A stretch of DNA of 64,000 nucleotides from NCBI RefSeq assembly GCF_016598615.1, contig NZ_CP066831.1:7316001-7380000 (forward strand), given 5' to 3'. The stretch comes from Streptomyces liliifuscus (lineage in GTDB: Bacteria > Actinomycetota > Actinomycetes > Streptomycetales > Streptomycetaceae). The notes beneath the pieces were generated by a model. The model was not told the origin of the DNA. It did no database searches and saw only the letters and a program-made list of their open reading frames with translations. Positions 49,801 through 58,300 of the stretch are shown piece after piece; the first letter of the stretch is position 1; every line of letters begins with the position of its first letter. A program made the translations under genes and the position numbers.

Positions 49801-51661
49801 AGAGAACGCGCGCGGCGCTCAGGAAATGCTCATGCCGCTCCGGCCCGATCGGGCGCGGGTACACGGCGACCGTCCTACCGGACCGGATGTCCTCGGCCTC
49901 CATCACGTGCTTGCCCCGCCCCAGCCGCCGTACGAGCCGGTACCTGCCGAGCACCAGCCCGGTGGCCGGCCTCGGCGGGGCCCCGCCCATCCTCCGTACG
50001 CTCTCCTCCTGTACCGATGTGAACGGCTCGCCGTCGGCCGTGATGTTGCCGGGGCCCGGCACGGCGACGGGGAAGTCACCGGCCGCCACTCCGGCCCGCG
50101 CGTCGATCAACGCGCCCACTCGCTCGACGAGTTCGGAGGTGCGGCCGAGTGCCGTGCGGGGCAGGGTGCGCTTCAGCAGTTCGCGTACACCGGGGCGGAA
50201 GGCGTACGAGCCCGCCCTGCCCGGGACCGCGATCAGGGCGCCGCTGAGGATCACCTCGGCGAGGTGCTGCGGCTGGGGATTCCGCTCGATCGCCGCCTGG
50301 ACCAGACGCATGACCGGCAACTCGGGGCGCCCGACGGCGAGATGACCGGCGAGCCGGAAGGCCTCGGGGGAGGCGAGAGAACGGAAGCGGAGCAACAGCT
50401 CCTCGGGGGAGAGCTGCTCGATGTCGCTGCGGCCCCATTCGTCGACCGGCGCGGGCGGCGGGGCGGCGCCCAACAGGCCTACCGCGCCCGGCAGTCGGCC
50501 CCCGCCCGCCACCAGCGCCGACCAGTTCGCCAGCCAGGGCGCCGAGGCCTCCAGGACGGGGAGGGGGAGCGCGTCCCGGGGGAGGTCCTCCATGGCGTAC
50601 GAGTCCACGTCGTACGCGGAGTTGGGCGCGGCGGGCCCCGGTGCGGCGATCCGGGCGGTGGTGGCGGGCAGTGCGGTGGTGCGCCACAGGCGTTCCGGGA
50701 GCGGCTGGACCACGGCGACCGGCATCCTGGCGGACCAGCGGCGCAGCGTGGCGTACCAGCGGTTGCCCGCCGGGCCGTCCCGCCACTGCGGGCCCATGCA
50801 GTCGCTGATCAGCAGAGTGACCGTTCGCCCGTCCGCGTACGCCTCCTGCGAGCCCGGGCGGCGTACCGTGCCGTCGGTCTCCAGCCGGTGCAGCTCCACC
50901 GTGCGGAAGATGCCCGACTGGGCGAGCGCCGAGTGCAGTTCGCGGACGAGCGGGCGCCAGATGGGCATCGTCGGGCCGGTGTCGTGCACGAGGTGGAGCG
51001 TCAGCCAGCGTTCGGTCGCGGGGCGCAGGACGGGCAGCCACCACTGCGGGGCGGCTCCGAGCCGGGCGATCCGGTGTGCGGTGGCCGCCTCGTCCAGTTC
51101 CTGTCCGAACGGGGCGGGGGCGCTTCGCTTGAGGGGGCGGAGGGCGCGTTGGAGTTTCAGGGGGTGGGGGAGCATGGGTGGGGCGGGGGCCAGTAGTGAG
51201 GTGTACGGGGTGGTGTTCGGGGTGGCCGCCTGGGACGTGTCTGTCTGTGTGGATGTGCCGGGTAGGCGCAGGGGGACCCTGTTGTGTGGGTGCTCGGGGA
51301 TTTGGGGGTGGTGGGTGGGGTGCGGTGGGGGGTTTGCTGCGGGCTCGTTGTGGCTTGTCGCGCAGTTCCCCGCGCCCCCAAGATTTGGGGGTGCCGTGGG
51401 TGAATCCGTGCCCGAGCCCGCGTCGGCGCCCGAGCCCCCGCCCGTGCCCGAGTTGGGAGCGGTCGAGGGCGTGGTTGGAGAGTTGGTCTCGGGGGGCTTC
51501 ATGTGGCCGGCCAGCCATAGGAGTTCGGCCAGTTCCACGGAGGTCGGGGTGGGGCCGTTGCCGGCCTCCGTGAGGACGTCGGCCAGGCGGGCGGCGCCGG
51601 GACCGGTGTCGGCGCCGGTCGTGGCGTTGACACCGGTGGTGGCGGCGGCCTCAGAAGACAT
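46886..51661 (-). CDS. SAV_2336/vWA protein fused to pseudokinase, SARP-BTAD and degenerate HAD domains
   Basis: A 1591-residue multidomain protein. Residues 1-55 carry a conserved-looking SVELAELLWLAGHM segment, and 56-160 are a Pro/Thr linker. Residues 160-520 form the SAV_2336 region with a vWA-like domain: HDTGPTMPIW replaces the MIDAS DxSxS, then LLISDCMGPQWRDG. A kinase fold (573-770) has VAVYPRP for VAIK, HGRLTPQSLL for HRDxKxxN and THFEL for DFG, so it is a pseudokinase. Residues 790-995 match SARP/AfsR winged-helix plus BTAD. Residues about 1190-1330 resemble an SPFH-like segment (weak). Residues 1352-1590 are HAD-like with GFDGPL for FDxDGT and VLVGSSVAE for GDS. It is the last gene of the operon, and its start overlaps the MoxR gene by 11 bases. 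It probably is the sensor/effector hub of a vWA-MoxR-VMAP system. Confidence 0.85.
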   Translation of the reverse strand: MSSEAAATTGVNATTGADTGPGAARLADVLTEAGNGPTPTSVELAELLWLAGHMKPPETNSPTTPSTAPNSGTGGGSGADAGSGTDSPTAPPNLGGAGNCATSHNEPAANPPPHPTHHPQIPEHPHNRVPLRLPGTSTQTDTSQAATPNTTPYTSLLAPAPPMLPHPLKLQRALRPLKRSAPAPFGQELDEAATAHRIARLGAAPQWWLPVLRPATERWLTLHLVHDTGPTMPIWRPLVRELHSALAQSGIFRTVELHRLETDGTVRRPGSQEAYADGRTVTLLISDCMGPQWRDGPAGNRWYATLRRWSARMPVAVVQPLPERLWRTTALPATTARIAAPGPAAPNSAYDVDSYAMEDLPRDALPLPVLEASAPWLANWSALVAGGGRLPGAVGLLGAAPPPAPVDEWGRSDIEQLSPEELLLRFRSLASPEAFRLAGHLAVGRPELPVMRLVQAAIERNPQPQHLAEVILSGALIAVPGRAGSYAFRPGVRELLKRTLPRTALGRTSELVERVGALIDARAGVAAGDFPVAVPGPGNITADGEPFTSVQEESVRRMGGAPPRPATGLVLGRYRLVRRLGRGKHVMEAEDIRSGRTVAVYPRPIGPERHEHFLSAARVLSGVRHANVMDVHDFGVEDDMAYLVTEFVEGATPAESSRLPFTACVSVVRQIALGLAALHEQGVAHGRLTPQSLLMSPDGTVRITHFELVRDRENGESKDLEDLGHLLESLGTEEAPEELREFARAFRSRLAAAVRLLLSPDTDRQRRAAEFLMDPSFGASAAAFAADRHRYGLLGPVRIERDDDVLHNHSPEEQAVLCMLLLRHGSPVTHIELTEGLWGRHSPGRAGGLSTYSSGLRKILGPGLLTTTGDGYALYAPHHSVDVNRCEELVAEAKSRREDGDPTTARDAVQRALDLWYGEPLDGVPGPAAEATRTRLRALRLSLHVTRAELDLELGHFEQAASDLGDLLRTHPEHEDLRRLHLLALSNLSRIADATRPTITMECADADDHRRAHNRLSHSLVWLLSLGGLAPDDYEMRSVDNAHVVSTAAEPPTRPEQSVRPALSVRSVLAVLNAALRDLPGILLEADEPPRVRLTFWHTAQPPTPESLPAPEQSDIALLLSPVLYEELANSDLPVDLTLFRPLHAEQRDGPVLAWYCPLNLPELAPDPEIEQGDLVRGPFTTRPPRWIPLPEPGRTAIVIKPSGGALTLLDPDRLHEAPASGRPITYYEVDLTPQRSGHRLSLPSSRGGTFAASVELAWHVNDPVAFVGGDTGNVTERLLGHVIKEAGRVTRRHPVHRVPTRGALHNELHSWPVPGLSVTCSVRLKPKEEPPFLPPAAESFAPPPDAAAPFLVDVPHVLIGFDGPLVRLYTRAKEDQVTQELTALLAELRHPEAAPSAVPRGEPSGEPLSPGGAPTSRLEGRSNPLDLLREFAGHPLGADLRRRLNRIEERAVSTATATPFSDSLITTLNALGRRVAVVADNAPSAVWMYLQAHGRLTGLVNGGVHGRSEDLTRLMPNPDCLLRALDQLGASPSDAVLVGSSVAELTAANAIGLRFLGYTRSEPHRQRLLRAGCELTTASWAPLIQALPNT
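51347..51392. repeat. Dispersed palindrome copy inside the SAV_2336-like gene
   Basis: The left arm gttgtggcttgtcgcgcagt, continuing ttccccgcgccccc, then a small ccccca-agattt-ggggg hairpin; the right arm is missing. It is read in frame and encodes about residues 91-106 of the 1591-residue protein (NLGGAGNCATSHNEP), in the Pro-rich linker. Confidence 0.8.
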
Positions 51662-52685
51662 CCGATTCGTCTCCCGTGCGGCTCAGGTACGGCATCAGCT
51701 GCTCCGCCAGGTCGTCGCGCGACGACGCGTCGATGCCTGCCGTGCCCGTGAGGTAGATGGCGTTGAGGAGTTGGTCCGTGGCGAGTTCGCCGTCCGTTCC
51801 CCGGGACAGGAAGCGCTCGATCAATTCCCGTGCGTGCGCGTCGGGTTCGCCGAGATGGGCGCGGACGATGCTCTCCAGATGGGCGGCGCGGGGCTGGTGG
51901 AGTTCGAGGCGGACACAGCGGCGGAGGAACGCGGGCGGGAACTCCCGCTCGCCGTTGCTGGTGAGGACCACGAAGGGGAAGGCGCGGCAGCGGACCCGGC
52001 CGCGCGAGACCTCGACCCGTTCGTCCGTGCCGTCGACCATGACCTCGGCGGAGGGGGTGTGCCGGGCGGCGCGGACCAGCTCCGGGATCTCGTACTGGCC
52101 CTCCTCCAGGATGTTGAGGAGGTCGTTCGGCAGGTCCAGGTCGCACTTGTCGATCTCGTCGATCAGCAGGGCGCGCGGACGGCCGTACGGCAGGAGTGCC
52201 GTGCCGAGCGGGCCGAGGCGCAGATGGTCCTGGAGCCCGCCATCGGTGGGGAGTTCATCGTCCGGCGGTACCTCGCGGGCGGCGGCGCGTCCTGCCGCGT
52301 ACAGGCGGGAGAGCGGATCGTACTGGTAGAGGCCGTCGTGGAGTGTGGCTCGGCTGGTGATGTTCCAGCGCAGTACGGGGCCCAGCCGCAACTCCCTTGC
52401 CACCGCGTACGCGAGGCTCGACTTGCCGCTGCCCGGCGGGCCCGTCACCAGGAGCGGGCGGCGCAAGTACAGGGCCGCGTTGACGAGTTGGACCGCCCGG
52501 TCCGTGGCGCGGTAGGTGCGGGCGCGGTGCCGACGGTCCGGGGAGGTCGCCGAGGCGTCGTCGTTCTCGGCGGGGGTCGCCAGCTCCGGGCCGCCGTCGA
52601 AGGCGCGCCAGGGTGGTGGCGCGGGCAGCTCGGCGATGCCGTCGTGCGGTTCGCTCGTACCCGTGTAGACGGGCCACAGGGACAT
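51651..52685 (-). CDS. MoxR-type AAA+ ATPase of the conflict operon
   Basis: A 344-residue AAA+ ATPase. Walker A is LVTGPPGSGKSSLAYAVAREL, Walker B RALLIDEIDKCDLDLPND, sensor 1 FVVLTSNGEREFPPAFLRRCVR, with arginine finger candidates in that last segment. A short lid follows. It would remodel or load the vWA/VMAP partners using ATP. The ATG at 52685 has GGAGAGACC directly upstream. The gene lies between the trypsin-VMAP gene (143 bp upstream) and the SAV_2336-like gene (11-base overlap). It is clearly different from the RavA-like ATPase at 10858, lacking the coiled tail. Confidence 0.92.
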   Translation of the reverse strand: MSLWPVYTGTSEPHDGIAELPAPPPWRAFDGGPELATPAENDDASATSPDRRHRARTYRATDRAVQLVNAALYLRRPLLVTGPPGSGKSSLAYAVARELRLGPVLRWNITSRATLHDGLYQYDPLSRLYAAGRAAAREVPPDDELPTDGGLQDHLRLGPLGTALLPYGRPRALLIDEIDKCDLDLPNDLLNILEEGQYEIPELVRAARHTPSAEVMVDGTDERVEVSRGRVRCRAFPFVVLTSNGEREFPPAFLRRCVRLELHQPRAAHLESIVRAHLGEPDAHARELIERFLSRGTDGELATDQLLNAIYLTGTAGIDASSRDDLAEQLMPYLSRTGDESDVF

Positions 52686-52800
52686 GGTCTCTCCGAACGT
52701 GTTCCGTGTTCCGTTGTGCGTTCCGTGCTTCAGTCGACGGCTTCGGGCCGCCTTTCATCAACCGATTTCCAGCGGCATCCTCAGCGGTCTCCTCCATGGC

Positions 52801-52832
52801 GTTCTCAACGGCCTTCTCAACGGCCTTCTCAA
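52801..52832. repeat. 12-bp tandem repeat abutting the VMAP gene stop
   Basis: Two full units (gttctcaacggc, cttctcaacggc) and a partial third (cttctcaa). The third contains the stop codon of the trypsin-VMAP gene. More diverged units (cctcagcggt, cctccatggc) extend leftward. Confidence 0.75.
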
Positions 52833-54685
52833 CCAACGGGGTTGTGCGCGTAGCCGACGGGGTCGGGGAGGCATTCGGGGTCCTCCCAGAGCAGTGCCAG
52901 ATCGTGCGCCCAGTGCGGTTCAGCGGTGCCGGACGCGTACGCCGTCTCGCGCAACTCATGGACGTACTGCGGGAGTTCGTGGGGCGGCAGGTCCGCGAGG
53001 TGTTCGGCGAGGCGGTCCAGGAACTCCGAGCCCGGGCAGTCCGCGGGCCGCCCGCACTGATGCTCGCCGCGGCAGCCGGAGCGCGGCCACAGCATCACCG
53101 GCACGGCCGCGTTCAGGCTCGCCTGGAACAGCCGTCTGACCCCGTCGGCGCGGGGCGGCGTGCCGAAGCCCACCATGTCGGCGTCCCGGCGCAGGTCGAT
53201 GGTCAGTTTCACCTGGTCCTGGCCGACGGCCCAGCAGTCGATGCGGTGCAGCCGGGCCGCCGACCCAGAGTCCAGGGACCGCCACTTCTGTCTCAGCTTG
53301 TGCTGCAGGCCGCCGCTGCGCCGCCGCTCCAGGTCCATCACGACGAGCGGTGCGAAGGAGCCGAGCGGGCTGTCGTCGTCGGCGCTGCGCTTCCAGCGCG
53401 CCACATCCGCGTTGAGCCAGCGGCGCGGCAGTACGAAGGCGATCAACTCCCGGGCCCCTGGCTCCAGTTCGTGGTACGCCTCGTCGATGCGTTGCAGCGC
53501 GTACGGGCGGACGCGGTCCACCGGGAGGCGGCGGGAGCCGACCACTCGGCGGTGCCGGTCGTTGTACGCGGACACCTCGACCAGGAAGTCCCGGTTGCCG
53601 GAGCCGCTGGGGGCGATCTCCACGAGGATCGGCGACCAGGTGTGTGCCGTGGAACTCGCGCGGGTCGCGGGTGTGTTTGCGGGGGCCGGGCTGCGGTTGG
53701 TGTGTGGGTGTGGCCAGCTTCGGAGCGCCGACCGGAGCCGGGTGTCGTCCACGAAGTCGGCCAGGCGGGTCGCGAAGCGGGGGGTGGCGGACGGGTCCGT
53801 CACCTCTGAGAGGAGGTACCAGGCCGCGGACCAGAGGGAGCCGAAGCCGTGTGGGGGGAGTGGCGGCCCGAGGGGGCCCACCGCGTCCAGGTACAGCCGT
53901 TCGGGGCTGCATTCCGGAGTGCGGGGAGTCCTGTTGTGGCTCGGCTGCGCGTTTGTGGGGGCTGGGCCCGCAGTTCCCCGCGCCCCTGACGGGGCGCTGT
54001 GCCGCGGCGCGGTTGCCTCCTGAAGCCTCTCCGCCGCCTCAACCAGGTGGCGCAGGCGTTCCTTCTGGGGCTGGTCGTACTCCGGGGTGGGGATCAGGTC
54101 GCCGAGGCGGGGCCAGTAGCGGGCCATGATCTGGGCGGGGAGCATGCGGCCGTTGCGGATCTCGGGGCTGCGGGCGGCGGCGGAGACCATGCCCACGACG
54201 CGGCCGGTGTCCGCGAGGGTCACCGCGGCGCCGCTGAAGCCGGGGGCCAGCGGCTGTCCGTGCGCGGCCCACGCCTCCAGCTGGACCCACTCGCCGGCGA
54301 TCAACTGGTCGGCGGTGGCCCGGTATTCGGCGAGCGTGCCCTCGTCGTACCGCTTCGGGAAGCCGTAGGCGAGGAGCCTGCGCGGGGGGTCCCCGTACGC
54401 GTCGGAGGGTGTCGCGAACTCCGCCGGCTTCAGCGACACCGGGCGGTCCAGTTCGAGTACGGCCAGGTCGCCCGGGTCGGTGTCACGGCCGTCCCAGCCG
54501 CCGTGCGCGATCACCCGGGCGGGCACCTCTCCCTCGCCGCCGTGTGCGAACGACACGGCGACCGGGGCCGTGTCGCTGTGCGCGACGACATGGGCGCAGG
54601 TCAGGACGTGCCGCTCGGTGACCAGGAAGCCGGCACCGGTGTCGCGTCCGCAGTTGATTCTCGCGTGCCAGGAAGCGCTGCTCAT
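52829..54685 (-). CDS. Trypsin-like protease fused to VMAP-C domain
   Basis: A 618-residue protein. An N-terminal trypsin-like domain (1-190) has a complete triad: His32 in VLTCAHVV, Asp73 in DPGDLAVLELD and Ser151 in LAPGFSGAAV. No signal peptide is present, so it is cytoplasmic. A linker (about 200-262) includes an in-frame palindrome copy. Residues 263-618 match VMAP-C: FVLPRRWLNADVARWKR, APLVVMDLERRR, VPVMLWPRSGC and a closing HDLALLWEDPECLPDPVG. In the vWA-MoxR-VMAP systems the protease is a predicted effector or processing enzyme. It overlaps the upstream Trypco1-like gene by four bases (ATGA). The stop lies in a tandem repeat, so the C-terminus may vary between strains. Confidence 0.88.
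   Translation of the reverse strand: MSSASWHARINCGRDTGAGFLVTERHVLTCAHVVAHSDTAPVAVSFAHGGEGEVPARVIAHGGWDGRDTDPGDLAVLELDRPVSLKPAEFATPSDAYGDPPRRLLAYGFPKRYDEGTLAEYRATADQLIAGEWVQLEAWAAHGQPLAPGFSGAAVTLADTGRVVGMVSAAARSPEIRNGRMLPAQIMARYWPRLGDLIPTPEYDQPQKERLRHLVEAAERLQEATAPRHSAPSGARGTAGPAPTNAQPSHNRTPRTPECSPERLYLDAVGPLGPPLPPHGFGSLWSAAWYLLSEVTDPSATPRFATRLADFVDDTRLRSALRSWPHPHTNRSPAPANTPATRASSTAHTWSPILVEIAPSGSGNRDFLVEVSAYNDRHRRVVGSRRLPVDRVRPYALQRIDEAYHELEPGARELIAFVLPRRWLNADVARWKRSADDDSPLGSFAPLVVMDLERRRSGGLQHKLRQKWRSLDSGSAARLHRIDCWAVGQDQVKLTIDLRRDADMVGFGTPPRADGVRRLFQASLNAAVPVMLWPRSGCRGEHQCGRPADCPGSEFLDRLAEHLADLPPHELPQYVHELRETAYASGTAEPHWAHDLALLWEDPECLPDPVGYAHNPVG
53951..53997. repeat. Dispersed palindrome copy inside the trypsin-VMAP gene
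   Basis: The segment cagttccccgcgcccctgac with flanking tttgtgggggctgggcccg and ggggcgc is the left part of the repeat family, lacking the right arm. In frame it encodes about residues 229-246 (SAPSGARGTAGPAPTN) of the linker between protease and VMAP-C domains. Confidence 0.78.
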
Positions 54686-55089
54686 GAGACCGGGGTGGCC
54701 TCCGGGGAGCCCGGGGCGGGCTCGGGCGAATCGTCCGACCCACCGGACCCAGCAGACCCAGTAGACCCACCGGACCCGCCGGGAGACCAGGAGAGCTTGA
54801 CCACGAGATGGCCCTCGACCGCGCTCTTTGCGATCAACGCGCCCGCCTCCGCGGTCAGTTTGACGCCGAACTCGATCTCCACGTTGTCGGGCTTCAGCGA
54901 GCCGTCCCGGAAGACGCGGAGCGCCGACTCGGCGGCCGCCCGCACCCCGTCCAGGGAGCCCTCGAACGTACGAGCCGCCTGGACCGTGCCGTCCGCGCGC
55001 GCGACCAGCCGGGAGCCGGACTCGTCCTCGACGCCTTCGACGACGATCACGGCACCGTCGTCGGTCTTGAACTCCACTAAACCGTCCAT
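54682..55089 (-). CDS. Trypsin-co-occurring (Trypco1 / CU044_2847-type) protein with a TTA codon
   Basis: A 135-residue protein. The core (1-105) reads MDGLVEFKTDDGAVIVVEG, later AARTFEGSLDGVRAAAESAL, PDNVEIEFGVKLTAEAGALI and GHLVVKLSW. This is the strand-helix-strand pattern of the CU044_2847 family, called Trypco1 because it occurs with trypsin proteins in conflict operons. A Gly/Ser-rich tail (about 110-135) follows. Codon 4 (Leu) is TTA, the only in-frame TTA I found by eye in a firmly placed gene here, so translation should need the bldA tRNA. It is the first gene of the operon, ATGA-coupled to the trypsin-VMAP gene. It may regulate or be a substrate of the protease. Confidence 0.85.
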   Translation of the reverse strand: MDGLVEFKTDDGAVIVVEGVEDESGSRLVARADGTVQAARTFEGSLDGVRAAAESALRVFRDGSLKPDNVEIEFGVKLTAEAGALIAKSAVEGHLVVKLSWSPGGSGGSTGSAGSGGSDDSPEPAPGSPEATPVS

Positions 55090-55111
55090 GCTGTGGCAGA
55101 ACCCCCGTTTT

Positions 55112-55141
55112 CCGTGACTGTTGACCTACCCATTGTCACGG
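55112..55141. promoter_or_regulatory. Inverted repeat in the divergent promoter of the conflict operon
   Basis: Perfect 7-bp arms ccgtgac (55112-55118) and gtcacgg (55135-55141) with a 16-base spacer, 22 bases upstream of the Trypco1-like start. The spacer carries ttgacc, a possible -35 for the rightward subtilase gene. It is a candidate operator for either direction. Confidence 0.5.
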
Positions 55142-55329
55142 ACGGTGCTTGGCGCTGTCGCGGTTTCCACAGGTCGTTCACCGGCTCTCTGGCGGAAAAC
55201 CGCCAGGGCAGCTTTCCGCCAAGTCCGGTCGGCACCGCCGCAACACCGGCCCCCCGAGACTCTTCGCAGCATCCGGGCACCACCCCGGTCCGAGAAGAAT
55301 CCGCGAAGATCCGAGAAGAAGAGGTACGG

Positions 55330-58300
55330 ATGACCAGAGGATCCGCGAGACGTGGGGCGGCGCTCGCCTCGGCCGGGCTCGTGCTCGCGCTGCTGCCCAC
55401 GGGCGGGGCCGAGGCACAGGAAGCCGAGGGACAGGACACCGGAACCCGGGCCCGTACCCGCGACGCCTCCGCCGCCCGCACCGTCACCCTCGTCACCGGC
55501 GACAAGGTGACCGTCACCGACCTCGGCGGCAGGAAGACGGTCGCCGTCGAACGGCCGCGGGGCGCCACCGGAGCCGTCCGTACGCAGACGGCGAACGGCG
55601 CCCTGACCGTCGTACCGGACGAGGCGCTGCCCTATCTGCGGGCCGGCACCCTCGACCAACGACTCTTCGACGTCGGCGAGTTGATACGGCAGGGCCTCAC
55701 GGACAGCAGCACCGGCGAACTGCCGCTCATCGTCACGTACGAGAAGGGCGCGCGGGTGGCGACTCCGCGCGGCGCCGAGAGGACGCGCGGGCTGCCCAGC
55801 GTCCACGGGGCGGCTGTCGACGCCGACAAGGGGCGGACGTTCTGGCGGGCGCTGACCCGGCAGGACGGGATCGACAAGGTCTGGCTCGACGGGCGGGTCC
55901 GCGCCGACATGGCCGAAAGCAATGCCCAGATCGGTACGCCGGAGGCGTGGGAGGCAGGGCTGACCGGCAAGGGCGTCACGGTCGCCGTGCTGGACACGGG
56001 GGTGGACGTCGGCCATCCCGATCTCGACGGGCGGGTCTCCGCTACCCGGAGTTTCATCGAGGGCGAGGAGGTCGCCGACCGCAACGGCCATGGCACACAC
56101 GTCACTTCGACCGTGGGCGGCAGCGGCGCCGCGTCCGACGGCAAGGAGAAGGGCGTCGCGCCCGGCGCCACCCTCGCCGTCGGGAAGGTCCTCGGCGACC
56201 AGGGCTCGGGCAGCGAGTCGCAGATCATCGCGGGCATGGAGTGGGCCGCGCGGGACGTCGGCGCCGAGGTCGTCTCGATGAGCCTCGGGTCGACCGAGCC
56301 CAGCGACGGCACCGACCCCATGGCCCAGGCCGTCGAGACCCTTTCGAAGGAGACCGGCGCCCTCTTCGTCGTCGCCGCGGGCAACACCGGTGCCCCGTCC
56401 TCCATCGGCTCGCCCGGCGCCGCCGACTCCGCGCTGACCGTCGGCGCGGTCGACTCCGCAGATCAGGCCGCGTACTTCACCAGCGCGGGCCCGCGATACG
56501 GCGACAACGCGCTGAAGCCCGACCTGTCCGCCCCCGGCGTCGACATCCTCGCCGCCCGCTCCGGCCTCGCGCCCGGCAGCGGCGACTACACCGCCATGAG
56601 CGGTACGTCGATGGCGACACCCCATGTCGCGGGCGTCGCCGCACTCCTCGCCGAGCGGCACCCCGACTGGACCGGAGCGCAGCTCAAGAGCGCGCTGATG
56701 TCGACGTCGAAGCAACTCGACGCGTCCGCCCATGTGTTGGGCGCCGGGCGCGTGAGTGTGCCGGAGGCCGTGAAGGCCGGGGTCACCGCCACGGGAAGCG
56801 TCGATCTGGGCTTCCACCGCTGGCCCTACGAGTCGAACGAGCCGGTCACCAGGACCGTCACCTACACCAACTCCTCCGACTCGACGGTCGAGTTGACCCT
56901 CGCCGTGCGGGGAGCGTCCGAGGGGGTCGCGACGCTCGCCGACTCCACGCTGACCGTGCCCGCGCACGGGACGGCCTCCACGACCGTGACCGGGGACGGC
57001 GACAAGGCCCCGGTGGGCAACACCAGCGGGCAGATCGTGGCCTCGACGGCCGATGGAACGACCGTCGCGCACACGGCCTTCGGCCTGGTCAAGGAGGAGG
57101 AGCGGTACACGCTCACCGTCCACGTCAAGGACCGCGCCGGGGACCCGACCGCCGCCGACCTCGTCGTGCAGCGACTCGCCGAGGGCGTCGACCCGTTCCC
57201 GGCCGCGGTCGGTGACTCCGGCACGGTGGAACTGCGGCTGAAGCCCGGCACGTACAGCCTGAACACCTTCCTCGACGTACGCGGCAGCCGTGGCGCCGAC
57301 TCGCTCGGGCTCGGCTTCCTCGCCGCACCCGAGATCGACCTCGACCGGGACCGCGAAATCACTCTGGACGGACGCAGGTTGAGGGAGGTTGCTGCCCGCG
57401 TCGACCGGCGGACCGAGACCCGGCAGCTGCTCATGGAGTACGACCGCGCGGCGAACGGCTCGGATCTCTTCGGGGCCGTCCAGGTGCCGGTCAAGTACGA
57501 CAGCGTCTTCGCGGCACCCACGGCGAAGGTGACGGAAGGCAGCTTCGAGTACCGGACCGTGTGGCGGCTCGGGAAGCCGATGCTGGAGGTGAAGGGGGTC
57601 GGGGAGGCCGTCGTCCAGCCCGGGAGCACGCTCGTCGAGGGGCGCCGCAGGCTGCCGCTCGTCGATGTCGGCACCGGGGAGTACGGCGGAAAGGACGTAC
57701 GCGGCAAGGCAGTTCTCGTCCGGATGCGCGAGGGCGCGGTGCCCTCGGAGATCGCGCAGGCCGCCCAGGACGCGGGCGCCGAGGCGTTGTTCGTCACGGA
57801 CGACGTGCCCGGACGGCTCAACGCCTGGTTCGGCACCGACGACAACGCCGACCGGCCGATCCAGATCGCCACGGTGAACACGGCGGACGCGGCCCGTCTG
57901 CGCGCGGCCCGGAAGGTCGAGACGAACGGGACGCGCAACACGCCCTACACATACGACCTTTCGGAAGGGCATCGCGGGAGCATCCCGGCACGCGACCTGA
58001 CGTACGAGCCCTCGCGCGGCCAACTCGCCGTGCTGGACACCAGGTTCCATGCCGTGAAGCCCGTGTCCGGGAGCGAGTTCCGTTACTCGCTCACCGACGA
58101 CTCCTTCCCCATCGGCATCGGCTTCCAGGAACGGATCGACTTCCCGGCCGAGCGCACCGAGTACGTCTCCACAGGACCCGGCCAGCTGTGGCACGAGTCC
58201 GTCAACGTCGGGGCCGGGGACCTGGAGGAGCGCAGCGGGCTCGTCCGCTATCGCGGGGGCACACATCCGGACCTCGACTGGTTCCGTCCCGTCTGGCATC

